Source of the DNA: Nemertoderma westbladi
Taxonomy: Eukaryota; Xenacoelomorpha; Nemertodermatida; Nemertodermatidae
Direction: 5' to 3'
Assembly (NCBI GenBank): GCA_032718475.1
Contig: JAUCBJ010003514.1
Span: 1 to 64,000, forward strand
Length of the DNA: 64,000 bases
The stretch's first letter is position 1; each line of letters starts with the position of its first letter. Position numbers and translations under genes: made by a program. Shown piece after piece: positions 32,932 to 43,422 of this stretch. The notes under the pieces are model-generated. The model saw nothing but the letters and a program-made list of their open reading frames with translations. It did not search any database and was not told where the DNA came from.

Positions 32932-34448
32932 CATGCTATCTACCCGGTGAGAAGATAGCATCAACCTTAAGTGCGCTTCAATTCCGCTGGAACCCAATCT
33001 AATATTGGATGTGGGGTGGAGTTCTTTTCTCGGGGCCGGCTTTCCAGACCCCCCCCCCCCCCTGGGTGTGTTATTACTACCCATCCTTGGTGCAATCGCG
33101 AGCTATGTTGCACCAAGGTATCTGGTGTCTCTGTTTGAGACTATTGTGCTCACTCTCCACACAATTTTCTTTACCCTTACTCAAAACTCTCTCATGGACC
33201 TTGTTGTCCCTTATACTCTCTCCGGTCCCTTGGGACTCTTCCTCTTTCACTGCTCACTCCCCACACTTGAATTGCACTTCTTTCACTTCCTCACGATGTC
33301 AACACCTCCTCTCCTCATACTTCCCCCGATTCCCCATTTTCGTTTTCATTCTCCATACACTTATTGGGTCCCACACATGTGCGCATCATGTCAGTGGGAT
33401 CCGTCTAAGTCTCGTCCTGCTGTTCTAGTCAATTAGTCCCCAGTCCCAGTAGCTAATTGGAAAAAGTTGTACTTGACTACGGTATATGTTATATAATATA
33501 CATGTGAGTTATACATAATAATTAATTATCATAATTATATATTATATACATTATATTATACGCTTGTCTATATGACGCGTCTTGACCCCCCCTCTCGGAG
33601 GTGATATGACCCTTCACTCGTGGTCCCGTCCGTTTCATGCTCTCTCCGCCTTTCTCTTCCTTACTAACCTCTCTGCTATCACGAACTTTCCGGGGCTCAC
33701 CCAATTCGTGGGGCCTTACAAAGGCTCAATTTAAGTGAGTGCCATTAAACAAGATGTTACAAGTTTCGTTCAGTAATGGCCTTCCTCCTACCTTGTTCTT
33801 TCCTTCGTGCCAATATTCCCCTAAATTTATTTTATTCTTATCTATGTTCCCCCCTGCCTGTGCTATTATCCTATCTACCTCCTCAATTGGCGCCCTCAGT
33901 GCCCACAACTTCTAACTTCTATGGTACTATGTACCCTACTACTGCTACTATGGTATGCCTACATACCCTTTACTTTCTTACTACGTGGCGCTCTCGGTGC
34001 CCACAACTTCTACGGTACTATGTACCCTACTACTGCTTCTATGGTATACCTACATACCATACCCTTTACTCTCTTACTACGTGGCGCTCTCGGTGCCCAC
34101 AACCTCTACGGTACTATGTACCCTACTACTGCTACTATAGTATACCTACATACCAAGCCCTTTACTCTCTTACTACGTGGCGCTCTTGGTGCCCACAAGT
34201 TCTATAGTACTATGTACCCTACTACTGCTACTATGGTATACCTACATACCATACCCTTTACTCTCTTACTACGTGGTGCTCTCGGTGCCCACAAGTTCTA
34301 TAGTACTATGTACCCTACGACTATTACTTTCTACTATCTTACTACTTGTTTCATTGTTTGCTTGTTTTATTTTTTTTTATATTTTTTTATGTGTGGGAAG
34401 GGCGTCTCGCCCTCATTCCCACCCCCTCAGTCCAACATATTGGACAAC
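32932..34448. other. Internal non-coding part of the BEL derivative
   Basis: No BEL domain could be read here on either strand. It contains a C-run near 33049-33062 and the 96-bp tandem repeat. Plus-strand frames in this part are shadows of the repeat and C-rich composition. Confidence 0.6.
33890..34330. repeat. 96-bp tandem repeat, about 4.6 copies
   Basis: The word ACTATGTACCCTAC recurs at 33926, 34017, 34113, 34209 and 34305. The spacing is 96 bp, except for 91 bp at the first interval. The period is a multiple of 3, which explains long repetitive frames on the plus strand. Confidence 0.9.
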
Positions 34449-34982
34449 TCAACAACCTAAGGGCGATTCTTCCAGCAGGCCATTCTCCCACTGCCCCCCT
34501 ATAGGTCCTCTTAATCTTCGCCCCACTCTTCTTGTCAATTCCAACTCTTTTGGAATTGACCTTCCCTTCTCCTTCACCCTTAAGTCAGGTCTTTCCGTCA
34601 TGTCACTGATCTCCTCGTGATCGTCCCCTGGCGGTAAAGTGCCACCCTTCATCTTGTCGTTATTTGGCGGTAGAATGCCGCCCCTCATGTCATCCTTACT
34701 GGTACATGCCACCTCTGCTGGCCCCCCCATTAATATGTGTGCTGGCATTAAAGCCCCCGATGACCCCCAGTCATCCTTCGGTATGCATAATGGCTTACCA
34801 TTTAATGCCCCCTCGCACTCTGCCAGCCCCTTGTGCGTGTACAAAACGCCCTCTCCAACATTCCTGTCTCCTTTGTCACGTTTCATCATGGGCTTCTCTG
34901 CCCCTGGACTAATCTTCCCAAATTCTCTCCCTTTCCACCTTGTCTTCTTATTCGAAGACCTCCCCACCGGTATGCCTCTCAA
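34449..34982 (-). pseudogene. Fragment resembling BEL integrase C-terminal region
   Basis: The minus-strand frame contains LNGKPLCIPKDDWGSSGALM followed by PAHILMGGP. This is similar in pattern to the NxRPL...ALTPAHFLLGRP segment near the end of BEL integrases. It is in the same frame as the protease ORF upstream, with stops between. If the match is right, RT, RNase H and the integrase core were deleted between about 35121 and 34982. The identification is tentative. Confidence 0.45.
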
Positions 34983-35120
34983 CTGGACTGGCGTCTGTTC
35001 CGGACACCTCTCCGGACATCTCGCCGTCCGCGCTTCTCCATCCCCATACCGATACTCCCCATTCTCGTCCGCCCACTCTCTTGTTGTTGTTTCTCTTCCT
35101 GACTCATCTGTCGGCGGTAT

Positions 35121-35870
35121 TTATACCCTTTCACCGCGCTCCACCATGCGTGGTTCCAGATCCATACCCATCCCCGACTCCTGGTTTTCTTCCTCGGCCT
35201 GCTGCTCGTATGGGTCCTCCCCATCGCCCATCTCTGGTTTCTCCTCTGTTCCTCCATCCTCCATTTCTCTCATTGTGCCTGCGAACATGCACCCTGAGGA
35301 TTCTGACACGCTGAACGGAATTCTAGACTTGATTGGGCCGCTGAGTGTCCATCCAAATGGTGTGAGAATCGCCATCGGGCCTCTCCCCCCATCATCTCCG
35401 AGCACGGCCGTTCTCCCGTGGGCCGTCAGGCAGTCCATTCCGATTATGAAAGATACTTTCAGGACGTCCAGTTCGGGCACGGAGAAATCGATGTTGTCCA
35501 GGTACTGGTATTGTTCGACCTCGATCTTGGTGGGTTGCATGGCATTAATATTAATCGATTCTATTATTTGAATGGGATCGATGGTCGTCCCATAATTGCA
35601 CCCTGGTGTTATCCCTGATATTTTACAACACCCCATTCTCATCTTCAAGACCTCGTCTTTACTTGAGATAGAGGTTACCGCCATCTTGCTTGGCCTCATT
35701 CGTAACCCTATCTTTTCGGCCACCCAGCCCTCCTTTAGCATGAACGCTGCTCCACTATCGATCAACATTAATGTTGTGACCGATAGCTCGCCCTCTCCTG
35801 TTTTTCTCACTAGTACTACTTCGAGTAATACCGTCCTCTTCCTCTTTGCTCCCATCGTGCTCGTTGCCAT
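35121..35870 (-). CDS. BEL-type aspartic protease domain
   Basis: The 249-codon frame has LMLIDSGAAFMLKEG (catalytic D-S-G), FIIGMDCLTAHGR and LTPFGWTLSGPI. This is the retropepsin-like domain that precedes RT in BEL/Pao elements. After the domain the frame continues into an acidic tail and stops, instead of entering reverse transcriptase. Its frame is -1 relative to the Gag end just upstream, and an A6 run lies before the Gag stop. Confidence 0.75.
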   Translation of the reverse strand: MATSTMGAKRKRTVLLEVVLVRKTGEGELSVTTLMLIDSGAAFMLKEGWVAEKIGLRMRPSKMAVTSISSKDEVLKMRMGCCKISGITPGCNYGTTIDPIQIIESININAMQPTKIEVEQYQYLDNIDFSVPELDVLKVSFIIGMDCLTAHGRTAVLGDDGGRGPMAILTPFGWTLSGPIKSRIPFSVSESSGCMFAGTMREMEDGGTEEKPEMGDGEDPYEQQAEEENQESGMGMDLEPRMVERGERV

Positions 35871-35908
35871 GTTTTGGCCTCCAGTCTCATCAGTCTCCGG
35901 GCCGTGTT

Positions 35909-36595
35909 TTACATTTTTTCTTTACTTTCTTTGCATTCTTCGAATCTGTGTCCTCCTACCTCGCAGCGATGGAATAGTCCATTCTTATCAGCGTAGGCTA
36001 TCCGATCTTGTTTGAGTAACGCCTGCCAATGCTTACAGTCCATGGTCTCATGGGTTCCATCTCTATGCAATTCACATTTGTATCCTGGATTGTAGCATTC
36101 CTTGTATAGCCCTTCACGTATTGCGCGTAGATTCATATCTACTGGTTTAGTGTTTTGGTTATTTGGACTCGGCCTACTGGGGGTATTGGGATTATATTTG
36201 TTCATGTTGTTATTTTGTCCCTGTTCATGCCACGGTGTGGCCCTACTTCCAGCTGCCTGAGGACTACAAGTCCCCTGCGTGGCTGCATGTGGTAGCGACT
36301 GTCTCACTCTCGGGAATGCATCCACCGTATTATGTTCGGGTTTAGGCCTGTTGTATTTGGCTCTCAGTGCCCTCCCCAGACTATCCTCGCTGTAGACTGG
36401 GTCTGTAATTAGTTCCGCCTCATAGTTAAGGAAGTTCGACATCTCCTCTAGCCCTGGCTCCGCAGCCTTCTTCTCTCTGGTGGAAAAGGCGATCTTTCTC
36501 CACTTATTCCTCAGCCAGATCGGTAGTGCCTGCGCTATTGTAGTGATGTTATTCGATGCGTTGAGTTCGTAAGGTGCATCTAGGGTCTTTAGCAC
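35909..36595 (-). pseudogene. BEL derivative Gag, C-terminal part with zinc knuckles
   Basis: The frame ends in a cysteine-histidine region with spacing like BEL Gag: CYNPGYKCELHRDGTHETMD followed by CKHWQ, and FHRCEVGGHRFEEC. Upstream is a helical stretch with IAQALPIWLRNKWRK. It stops at 35909-35911, directly before the protease in another frame. Confidence 0.7.
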
Positions 36596-36694
36596 AATCA
36601 GCGCCTTTTCGACTTTATTCGCAAAGGTCTTGATGCTGACAGGGTATCCTGTAGTCCACCTGATGTTATTCCCCTTAAGGTTTGTCGGATGATC

Positions 36695-37186
36695 TTAGCA
36701 GGATGCCCGAATTCCCTGTCTAGGGCCTGCCATGCAGTCGTGAATCCACCTTCGATACCTTGGTACTGCCTTACAATGTTGTATGCTGGCCCCCCCCATG
36801 TAAACTTGTAAGTATTTTAGGCACTCCGCCTGCGTCAGGTTCTTTGTTAATATTTCGTTACTGTACATGCGCCGGAATTGCAAGTATTCCCCCAGCCTAC
36901 TACCATCAAATTTGAACGGCTCCACTGGTGGTAGCTCGATCCTGGTCTTAAGCGCGTCGATGAGTGTTGCCATTCCCATTGCTTGTACTTCTAGCGCGCT
37001 AGATGGTTGTGGTGTAGACTCCCCTGCTGTTGGGTGCAGTTTGCCCATCGGGCCTGTCGACTTTCTTTGCATTGTATATATCATCGGGGGTAACGGTCCT
37101 CTCCATATCTCTGTATCACACGACTTATTTGGGTCTGAGGGGTTTGGGGTTTTTGTTCTTGGTTGAGTGTATTGCTGATATTGCAA
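36695..37186 (-). pseudogene. BEL derivative Gag, capsid-like part
   Basis: The residues PPVEPFKFDGSRLGEYLQFR and LTQAECLKYLQVYMGG follow the BEL Gag pattern (FxGd...eyxxF...KLxYLxxxLxG). The match is lost exactly at a run of eight C near 36789-36796 and continues in another frame, so this is a frameshifted gene. Confidence 0.65.
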
Positions 37187-37282
37187 TGGGGGGATGTCAC
37201 CCTGCCCCCCCCCCCCCCCCCCCCCCCCACCGGTGTTATATTTGGTACTGGGGTTGATGTTACCATGTTAGGGCCCATGCAT

Positions 37283-38057
37283 CTATCGGCAATAGCTCCC
37301 CCCCCCCTCCCCTGGGTATATATTATATCCTTGCATATTATAGTTATACTGGTGTGCAGGTACCGGTATAGGCCTATCCACTTCTTGCCTACCTACCGGT
37401 ATGTATGCCACGACTTCCGGGTCAAATCCCATTGTCCGCGCTACCCTATCACCTACACTATCTCTCCCAGCATGGCCTATAGTATGTGCAGTAAGGCCTA
37501 CAGTATCTCCTGCAGTCAGCCTGTGTCCTTCTGGACCGAAGTTTAATCTTCTCGAATATTCCAAGAAGTCCTCCCTGCGACTACCATATTCTCGATCGGC
37601 AGCTACGTTCAGTCAGGAAGTTTCTCTTCGATCCCCTCTCCTGTCCTCGTCCTCGCACCGGTACATCCTGTACCCTTCTCCCGGTGTGTGGTATATCTCA
37701 CCAGGTTGTGTCTCTCCGGGGCGACGGCAATCTCCCGGAGTTTGACCCCACCAGCTCTCTAACTCCATCTCGACTACCGACGGTTCACTGTCCGTCCTTC
37801 CTCTCCGGTTGCTCGTAGCAATGCTCCTTCTATTCTCTTCACTTTGTCTCACTTCAGTGCAGTGATCCTCCTCGTGAGATCTCGCTTCGACCTCCCGGAT
37901 AAACTCCACTGTTCATCTTCCGTCTTCTGACTGGGCTCGACGTCTTCTCGCTTGCCCGCTCATGGCGCCAACGTCTCTCTCTCTCTGCCCAGTTGGACAG
38001 TCCTGGGGATACTCGCAATCCCCCCACTATTCTCTGTCGTCGGGTGCCGCGGTTCAC
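37283..38057 (-). pseudogene. BEL derivative Gag, low-complexity middle part
   Basis: Successive minus-strand frames (37283-37564, 37613-37909, 37854-38057) are rich in Arg, Glu and Gly and lie in the same direction as Gag. C-runs at 37205-37228 and around 38108-38170 separate the frames. I see no motif, and call it Gag only from position. Confidence 0.35.
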
Positions 38058-38171
38058 CTAACTCGCCGCACGCATTGTCTGCCGACGCTTGTGGGACATT
38101 CTCTGCCCCCCCCCCCCCCCTCCTCTCGGCACTAATCTCTCATGGTGGGGTGCTCGTAGCCCCCCCCCCCC

Positions 38172-38615
38172 TCATCCGCCACCTCCCACTTTGCTTCTAT
38201 GCCCCTCTCTAGTCGACGCACTATCTCTACCCTCGCTGGGTCTATTCACCCCCGCCTCTCCCTGTGCAACTGTGTGGCCTTGCAGGCTCCCATTGGGTTG
38301 ACTCAACCCCGCTAATCCCTGTGCAACTACGTTGCCTTGCAGGCTCTCGTTGGGTTGACTCACCCCCGCTACTCCCTGTGCAACTGCGTGGCCTTGCAGG
38401 CTCTCGTTCGCCGGGCCACCTGTCCCCCTTACATTTGTATTAATTGCACCGTTATTAGTAATATTATTTTGATTAATTTCCTCGGGGTTATTTAACGTAT
38501 TATTGTTACCTAAATTATTATTTAAATTATTTAAATTATTTTGCTCAGAATTAGGGTTGTTATTTGGATTATTTTGCACATTTAAATTAGGGTTATTATT
38601 TGGATAATTTTGCAC
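38172..38615 (-). pseudogene. BEL derivative Gag, Asn-rich part with 19-residue repeats
   Basis: The frame is in phase with the N-terminal Gag part at 39950. It starts with a strongly Asn-rich stretch (NNPNNNPN, NNLNNLNNN), followed by three copies of a repeat of the type NESLQGHAVAQGVAGVSQP. The reading frame is lost where a C-run begins. Confidence 0.5.
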
Positions 38616-38879
38616 ATTTAAATTAGAATTATTATTTGGATTATTTGCACATTTAAATTAGAATTATCATTACCAGGTAAAATATTATTTCCTGCGAGAA
38701 AGGTTTGATTGGGGTTGTCTATTACGGTACTATTAATATTAACTCCCTCTAACGTATTATTATTATTACCCCCCTCGCCCGTACGGTTACACCAGACCTG
38801 GGTCTGTCATCCGGTACCTGTAAGTGGGGTATTAACAAAGGTTTCCATTACCTCTGGTTCCTCGTAAATACTACCCAAA

Positions 38880-38995
38880 CCAGCCTCACTCTCCGATAAT
38901 CCCAACTTTGCCAGTTCTAACCGGCGCTTTTGCTTCGCTTGGTATTGCATAAGCCCCCTCAACCAGGTATGCATATCATCCCGCATACGCTTTCC

Positions 38996-39044
<49 letters not shown>

Positions 39045-39950
39045 CCTCATACTTTGGTTGGCCAATTCTACCTCCCTCGCCTCCCGCTCTCTACGCTTGT
39101 TCACTTCTCTTGCCTCTCACTCTCTACGCTTATTCGTTTCCCTCTCTACCCTCGCTGCCTCTTTCGCTTCTCGCTCTTTGCGCTCGTTTTCTACTCTTGT
39201 CTCCCGCTCCCTGTGCTCGATTTCTACTCTCGTCTCCCGCTCCCTGCGCTCGTTTTCTACTCTCGCCTCCCGCTCCTAGTGCTCGTTTATCTCTCTCTCC
39301 TCCCGCTCCCTATAGTTTCTCGCCACCCTCTCAGCCCTCTCTTTACACTCTCTCGCTAATTCCCTCTCCCTCTCTAATCGTGCAGTTCCCTCGTCTAACT
39401 GCCTCTCCAATTCCTTTTGATCCAGCGCCACAATGTATAGTTGACACACCAGATCTATCTCTAACACCCTTCTTGCTTTTGCGGAGGATGTAGCGGACTT
39501 ATCGGCCGCGATGGACTCCCGTCGCCTCTCTGTCCTACTAACTTTCCCCCGTTTACTGGGGTTCTTACTAACCGACGACACCGAATCCTCGGGGTTAACC
39601 TCGGATTCGCCGTCGTGCAGGTCCGCCCATCCCACTAACTTAATTCCCCTAGCATCCACTAAGTAAGGCCCTACGTACACTACATCTGGCTCCATTACCT
39701 CAGACCGCCACAATTCAAACAGTTCTGTGGCGACCCCCCTCGCTCTCTCACTCGCCTGTTCTCCCTGTCCAAAATGGACTAAGTAATGGAAATGTTTATT
39801 CGACTCACCTAGCCTCTGGTATAGTTTAGGCTGGTCTACCTTTCTCCCCTCCTTAGCCTCTTTGAGTAGTTTCTTTGTGGCGTTGTACGCACGTTGTAGG
39901 CGATCACTCGTCCCGACATCCTCTTCGTTGACTCTACCTTCCCTCCTCAT
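38880..39950 (-). pseudogene. BEL derivative Gag, N-terminal charged coiled coil
   Basis: From 39950 the frame encodes a helical, charged protein (LQRAYNATKKLLKEAKEGRK, LERERELARECKERAERVAR). A TAG at 39276-39278 interrupts it. The same frame continues with long ERE-type repeats (EREARVENERRERETRVEI) encoded by a CT-rich tract and by a pure (CT)n run at 39001-39037. It looks like the coiled-coil N-terminal half of Gag, as in the intact BEL copy at 7434-10496. Confidence 0.5.
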
Positions 39951-40328
39951 CCGGCGTCATACCGGCGGCCCCACCGTTGCCATTCCAGTGGGCCGTTCAT
40001 CGCCCTCGGCCTGTTGCTGGCCGGCAACTTCGGTACTCCTACTGCCGTCATTGTCGCGCGTCGACTCGTTGTTATCTTTCCCTCCTCATAGTTGACGGCT
40101 GCCCTCCACTTGGGTAGTCGGATCGTCCCTCGTTGGCAAATCCGAGGTGGCAGGCCGGTACTGTCTCGTCGCGGCCTCTCCGATCGTTTGGTTGGTGTCA
40201 TCCGGTGTCCGCGGCAGCGTTCTTTCTCCCTCTGACTCTCAGGGCATTTGGTTCCTTCCACTCATCTTGTTCTTTGATGATTCTGGGTTGCGGTCACAGT
40301 CCTAGTTGTAGGTTGGAAAGTTTTCAAC

Positions 40329-40725
40329 TGTGACGGGATCTGAGATCCCGACTGGGTAAGATTTATACGCGTCACCTGACTGTTGGTCTGCTGGGCTAGT
40401 GTTCTTTTGGCCGAAGGCCGTTGGGGAAAAATAACAGAGTTTGTGTTTCTCAATGTTAATGTTCCAACGATAATAGCACAGAATCAGTCACAGTATATGA
40501 TCGGTAAATCACTAATACAGAATAACAACAGCAGTGTACTGTGTATAGTGATGACGGTTGAAAACTATAACCGGTCTGCAACACTGTGATTAATGAACTG
40601 ACCGGTAAATCAGTAATACAGGGTAACTATATGATTGATACACATAGATATTGGGTATATGATGGGTAAAATGCCACTGGTCCCATTTTCGGGTGGGTAA
40701 TGTAAGGGAATTGAATCCGCTTACA
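40329..40725 (-). repeat. 5' LTR of the BEL derivative
   Basis: This 397-bp repeat begins TGTGACGGGATCTGAG and ends GAATCCGCTTACA on the plus strand, so it starts TGTAAGCG and ends CGTCACA in the element's own direction. It shares both ends and several internal words (GATAGCACAG / GATAATAGCACAG, ATGCCACTGGTCCCATTTT) with the other LTR. Confidence 0.85.
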
Positions 40726-40729
40726 TTAA

Positions 40730-41265
40730 ATATTATTTTTAGTTTAATCGTGTTAGGTATAGGTTTAAATTTATTACATCATTATATTGGATATTATACG
40801 AGTCCTATGGGCTCAATCAATCAAAAACAGTACTTAAACCACCAAAAGTTAATTACTTTCTAGTGTATTCGGCGTATTCCCAGAACAGCTGATGTGAATC
40901 AACTACATTCACTATATTATTGTGTTATGGCAGTGATTTTTTATGTCAATTTATTTGACTTTTTTTGTCAATTTTTTTTTACGAATTATGCATAATGACT
41001 TTTGTTGTCCATTTAATGACTTTTATTGTCAATTTTTATGTATGTATTTCTTCAAACTGTCAGACTGCTGATTTCTGGACTGTCAGACAGTTGATTTCAC
41101 TATGCCTGTGCCAAAACATTCCATGATTCCATGATTTATAGATTATGAGATAGATTTCCATATGCGCCTGTGGTAAAAAGACTCTATATTTAATAGTTTG
41201 TGGTTGTTGTCGATAATCGATTACCACATGACGTAGCAAAACACTCATTTTATAGCCAAAAACAA
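40730..41265. other. Intron, no feature seen
   Basis: AT-rich sequence between the BEL derivative and the 68-bp satellite. No gene or repeat was recognised. Confidence 0.5.
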
Positions 41266-41269
41266 TTAC

Positions 41270-41940
41270 CAATTGATGGAAAGGAGCAGGTTAAGGCCGA
41301 GTTTTCTAACCAAAACAATAAACAGTCACTTTACCAAATCAGGGAAAGGAGCAGGTTACAGAGACGGGATTTTCTAACCAAAACAATAAACGATCACTTA
41401 ACTAATTGAGGGAAAGGAGCAGGTTACAGAGGCGGGATTTTCTAACCAAAACAATAAACGATCACTTAACTTATTGAGGGAAAGGAGCAGGTTACAGAGG
41501 CGGGATTTCCTAACCAAAACAATAAACGATAACATTACCAATTGAGGGAAAGGGGCAGGTTACAGAGGCGGGATTTTCTAACCAAAACAATAAACGATCA
41601 TTTAACAAATTGACGGAAAGGAGCAGGTTACAGAGACGGGATTTTCTAACCGAAACAATAAACGATAACATTACCAATTGAGAGAAAGGAGCAGGTTACA
41701 GAGACGGGATTTTCTAACCAAAACAATAAACGATAACATTACCAATTGAGAGAAAGGAGCAGGTTACAGAGGCGGGATTTTCTAACCAAAACAATAAACG
41801 ATAACATTACCAATTGAGGGAAAGGAGCAGGTTACAGAGGCGGGATTATCTAACCAAAACAATAAACGATCATTTAGCTAATTGAGGGAAAGGGGCAGAT
41901 TACAGAGGCGGGATTTTCTAACCAAACTGTCAACGTCTGA
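41270..41940 (+). repeat. 68-bp satellite, about 10 copies
   Basis: The unit contains GGGAAAGGAGCAGGTTACAG, GCGGGATTTTCTAACC and AAAACAATAAACGAT. Successive AAGGAGCAGG words are 68 bp apart (41346, 41414, 41482). One diverged monomer occurs in inverted orientation at 21715-21800 and again in the duplicate block. Confidence 0.95.
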
Positions 41941-42177
41941 GAATGTACGAATCCGTATATACCCTTTATTGGACGAACCTCTTGGCCGTCCGACCCTTTG
42001 GGCTAAAAACGGGTCGTTGTTTTCGCTATCATTGTGACTACCGGTAACAAACGGTAACGGGGTATAACATGTATAAGTAGTTTTTTCGAGTACGGATGAG
42101 TTTATGAACTGATCTGTGCTGTTGGAAGTAGTGGTGCCGCTATCCGTAACACTACTCAGACAGTAGTCATGATCCAT
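41878..42177 (-). CDS. Short ORF with an AT-hook-like motif, unknown
   Basis: The frame starts MDHDYCLSSVTDSG, is Ser/Thr/Asn-rich, and has VGRPRGSSNKGYIRIRTF, where GRPRG resembles an AT-hook. It then runs into the 68-bp satellite, which supplies its last residues and stop. It may be the first exon or N-terminus of a transposase-like protein. No partner exon was found. I do not recognise a family. Confidence 0.3.
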   Translation of the reverse strand: MDHDYCLSSVTDSGTTTSNSTDQFINSSVLEKTTYTCYTPLPFVTGSHNDSENNDPFLAQRVGRPRGSSNKGYIRIRTFSDVDSLVRKSRLCNLPLSLN

Positions 42178-42179
42178 TA

Positions 42180-43038
42180 TTGATTATAAAACTATTACAG
42201 TAATAGGCCTAAATTATGTGAAAGATATATCCACATTTTCCACAATCCAGTTTCGCCTATCAATTATTTAAAATTTATTAGCACAACCGGTAGGCCTACC
42301 ATTACCGTATTTAAATGGTAGGCTACACAGTAGGCCTATAGCAGTACCAGTGCCGGTACCGGTACTAAAATACAGAATAACATTAGACTTTTGGATGACA
42401 TAAAAAATCAAAAAAAATTGACAAAAAAAGGATAAAAATGGACAATAAAAATTATTGTGTTATTATATACAATACCTACCTACAGTATATTATATTAGCA
42501 ACATTATGTATATTTGATTTTCAATTTCATTTTATATTTCTAAATACAGATTTTCTTATGTTTTCCAATACAAATATCAAATTTTTTAAAACGAGACGCG
42601 CTTTCTCATTTTTCCCATTTCTGAACAAAACTATAATATTATATCTATATTTCTAAATACAGATTTTCATATATTTTCCTATAGAAATATTAAATTTTTT
42701 AAATGAATAATTTTTTCCGGAGGCCTATTCATTAAATAGTTACTGTAATTTACAGTATTATTTTTAAAAACTTAAACATATTGTATTATTTCTATATTCT
42801 AGAATAATTGTAAAATCTAAAATTGAAAATATCAACGGACAAATATCGTTTAAAAAACGTAAATAAAAAGTCGAAATCGATGGAGATAATGAGTGATTTA
42901 AGCAGATAATAAAATGTAACCTTGAAGTTAACTAAATACTATAGTTACAATTTATTGTCCTTCTTGTGTTGGCGCTGAATAATTTAATATTTCATACCAG
43001 AAATAATATATTTTCTAAATAAATAATTATTTTTATAG
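42180..43038. other. Intron, AT-rich, with a short duplication
   Basis: Two similar stretches near 42535-42600 and 42648-42710 share TTTCTAAATACAGATTTTC and ATTTTTTAAA. Nothing else was recognised before the last exon of the cysteine-module gene. Confidence 0.4.
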
Positions 43039-43309
43039 GCTGAAATGCGCCGCACCTGCGGATGATGGTTCTGATTGCGCATTCTCTAACGCTGCTTCAG
43101 GCGGGGGAAGTGAAGCGGCGAATTTCGAGAGTGTCGGAGGAAAGTGTTCCTGCAGAGATGCCGCGAAAACCCCCAAGTATTCCAACAGCGCGGAGGGGTT
43201 GGCTGAAGGGCGATACAAGTGTGAGGATGAAAGTAGTGGGGATGCTGGTAGCATCAGTAGGATGAGTTGCTGGATGGTGTTGGCCATTCTCATCTTGGTG
43301 TTTGTCTAG
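43039..43309 (+). CDS. Cysteine-module GPI-type protein, last exon
   Basis: The exon follows TTTTTATAG and completes the CAG codon left open by the middle exon. It reads LKCAPADDGSDCAFSNAASG, later GGKCSCRD, then a Ser/Gly-rich stretch, and ends SCWMVLAILILVFV before TAG at 43307-43309. A short polar segment followed by a hydrophobic run at the very C-terminus is the usual signal for GPI attachment. A shadow frame on the minus strand is not a gene. A polyadenylation signal follows 107 bp after the stop. Extra exons could lie in the 13.8-kb intron between 29198 and 43038. Confidence 0.82.
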
Positions 43310-43416
43310 ACACGATCACATACACTTATGTACAGTAGTAGGCCTACATCATATGTAAATACTGTAGAAACTTTTGCACACACAGTCGGGTGAGTGAGGG
43401 AGACGGATTTTTTTTT

Positions 43417-43422
43417 AATAAA
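43417..43422 (+). promoter_or_regulatory. Polyadenylation signal AATAAA
   Basis: A canonical AATAAA lies in a T-rich stretch 107 bp downstream of the stop codon of the cysteine-module gene, at a typical distance for a short 3' UTR. Confidence 0.6.

Larger units (their letters stand above)
32238..40729 (-). mobile_element. Non-autonomous BEL/Pao derivative with LTRs
   Basis: Two direct repeats (32242-32913 and 40329-40725) begin TGTGACGG and end CGCTTACA, and are flanked by TTAA at 32238-32241 and 40726-40729. Inside, on the minus strand, are pieces of Gag, a BEL-type protease and a short piece resembling an integrase end. No reverse transcriptase or RNase H is visible. A G-run directly before the 3' LTR (minus strand) is a good polypurine tract. 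The element is inserted in the 47-bp satellite, within an intron and antisense to the host gene. Confidence 0.85.

Noticed and set aside
33921-34460. Plus-strand hydrophobic repetitive ORF of 179 codons
   Set aside because: It is produced by a 96-bp tandem repeat within the BEL derivative, and the period is a multiple of three. No gene context supports it.
34639-35571. Plus-strand ORF of 310 codons
   Set aside because: It is antisense to the protease-bearing frame of the BEL derivative, which has recognisable DSGA and IIGMD motifs.
43062-43265. Plus-strand ORF of 67 codons over the last exon
   Set aside because: It is in a different frame from the exon whose phase, cysteine pattern, hydrophobic tail and stop fit the spliced gene.
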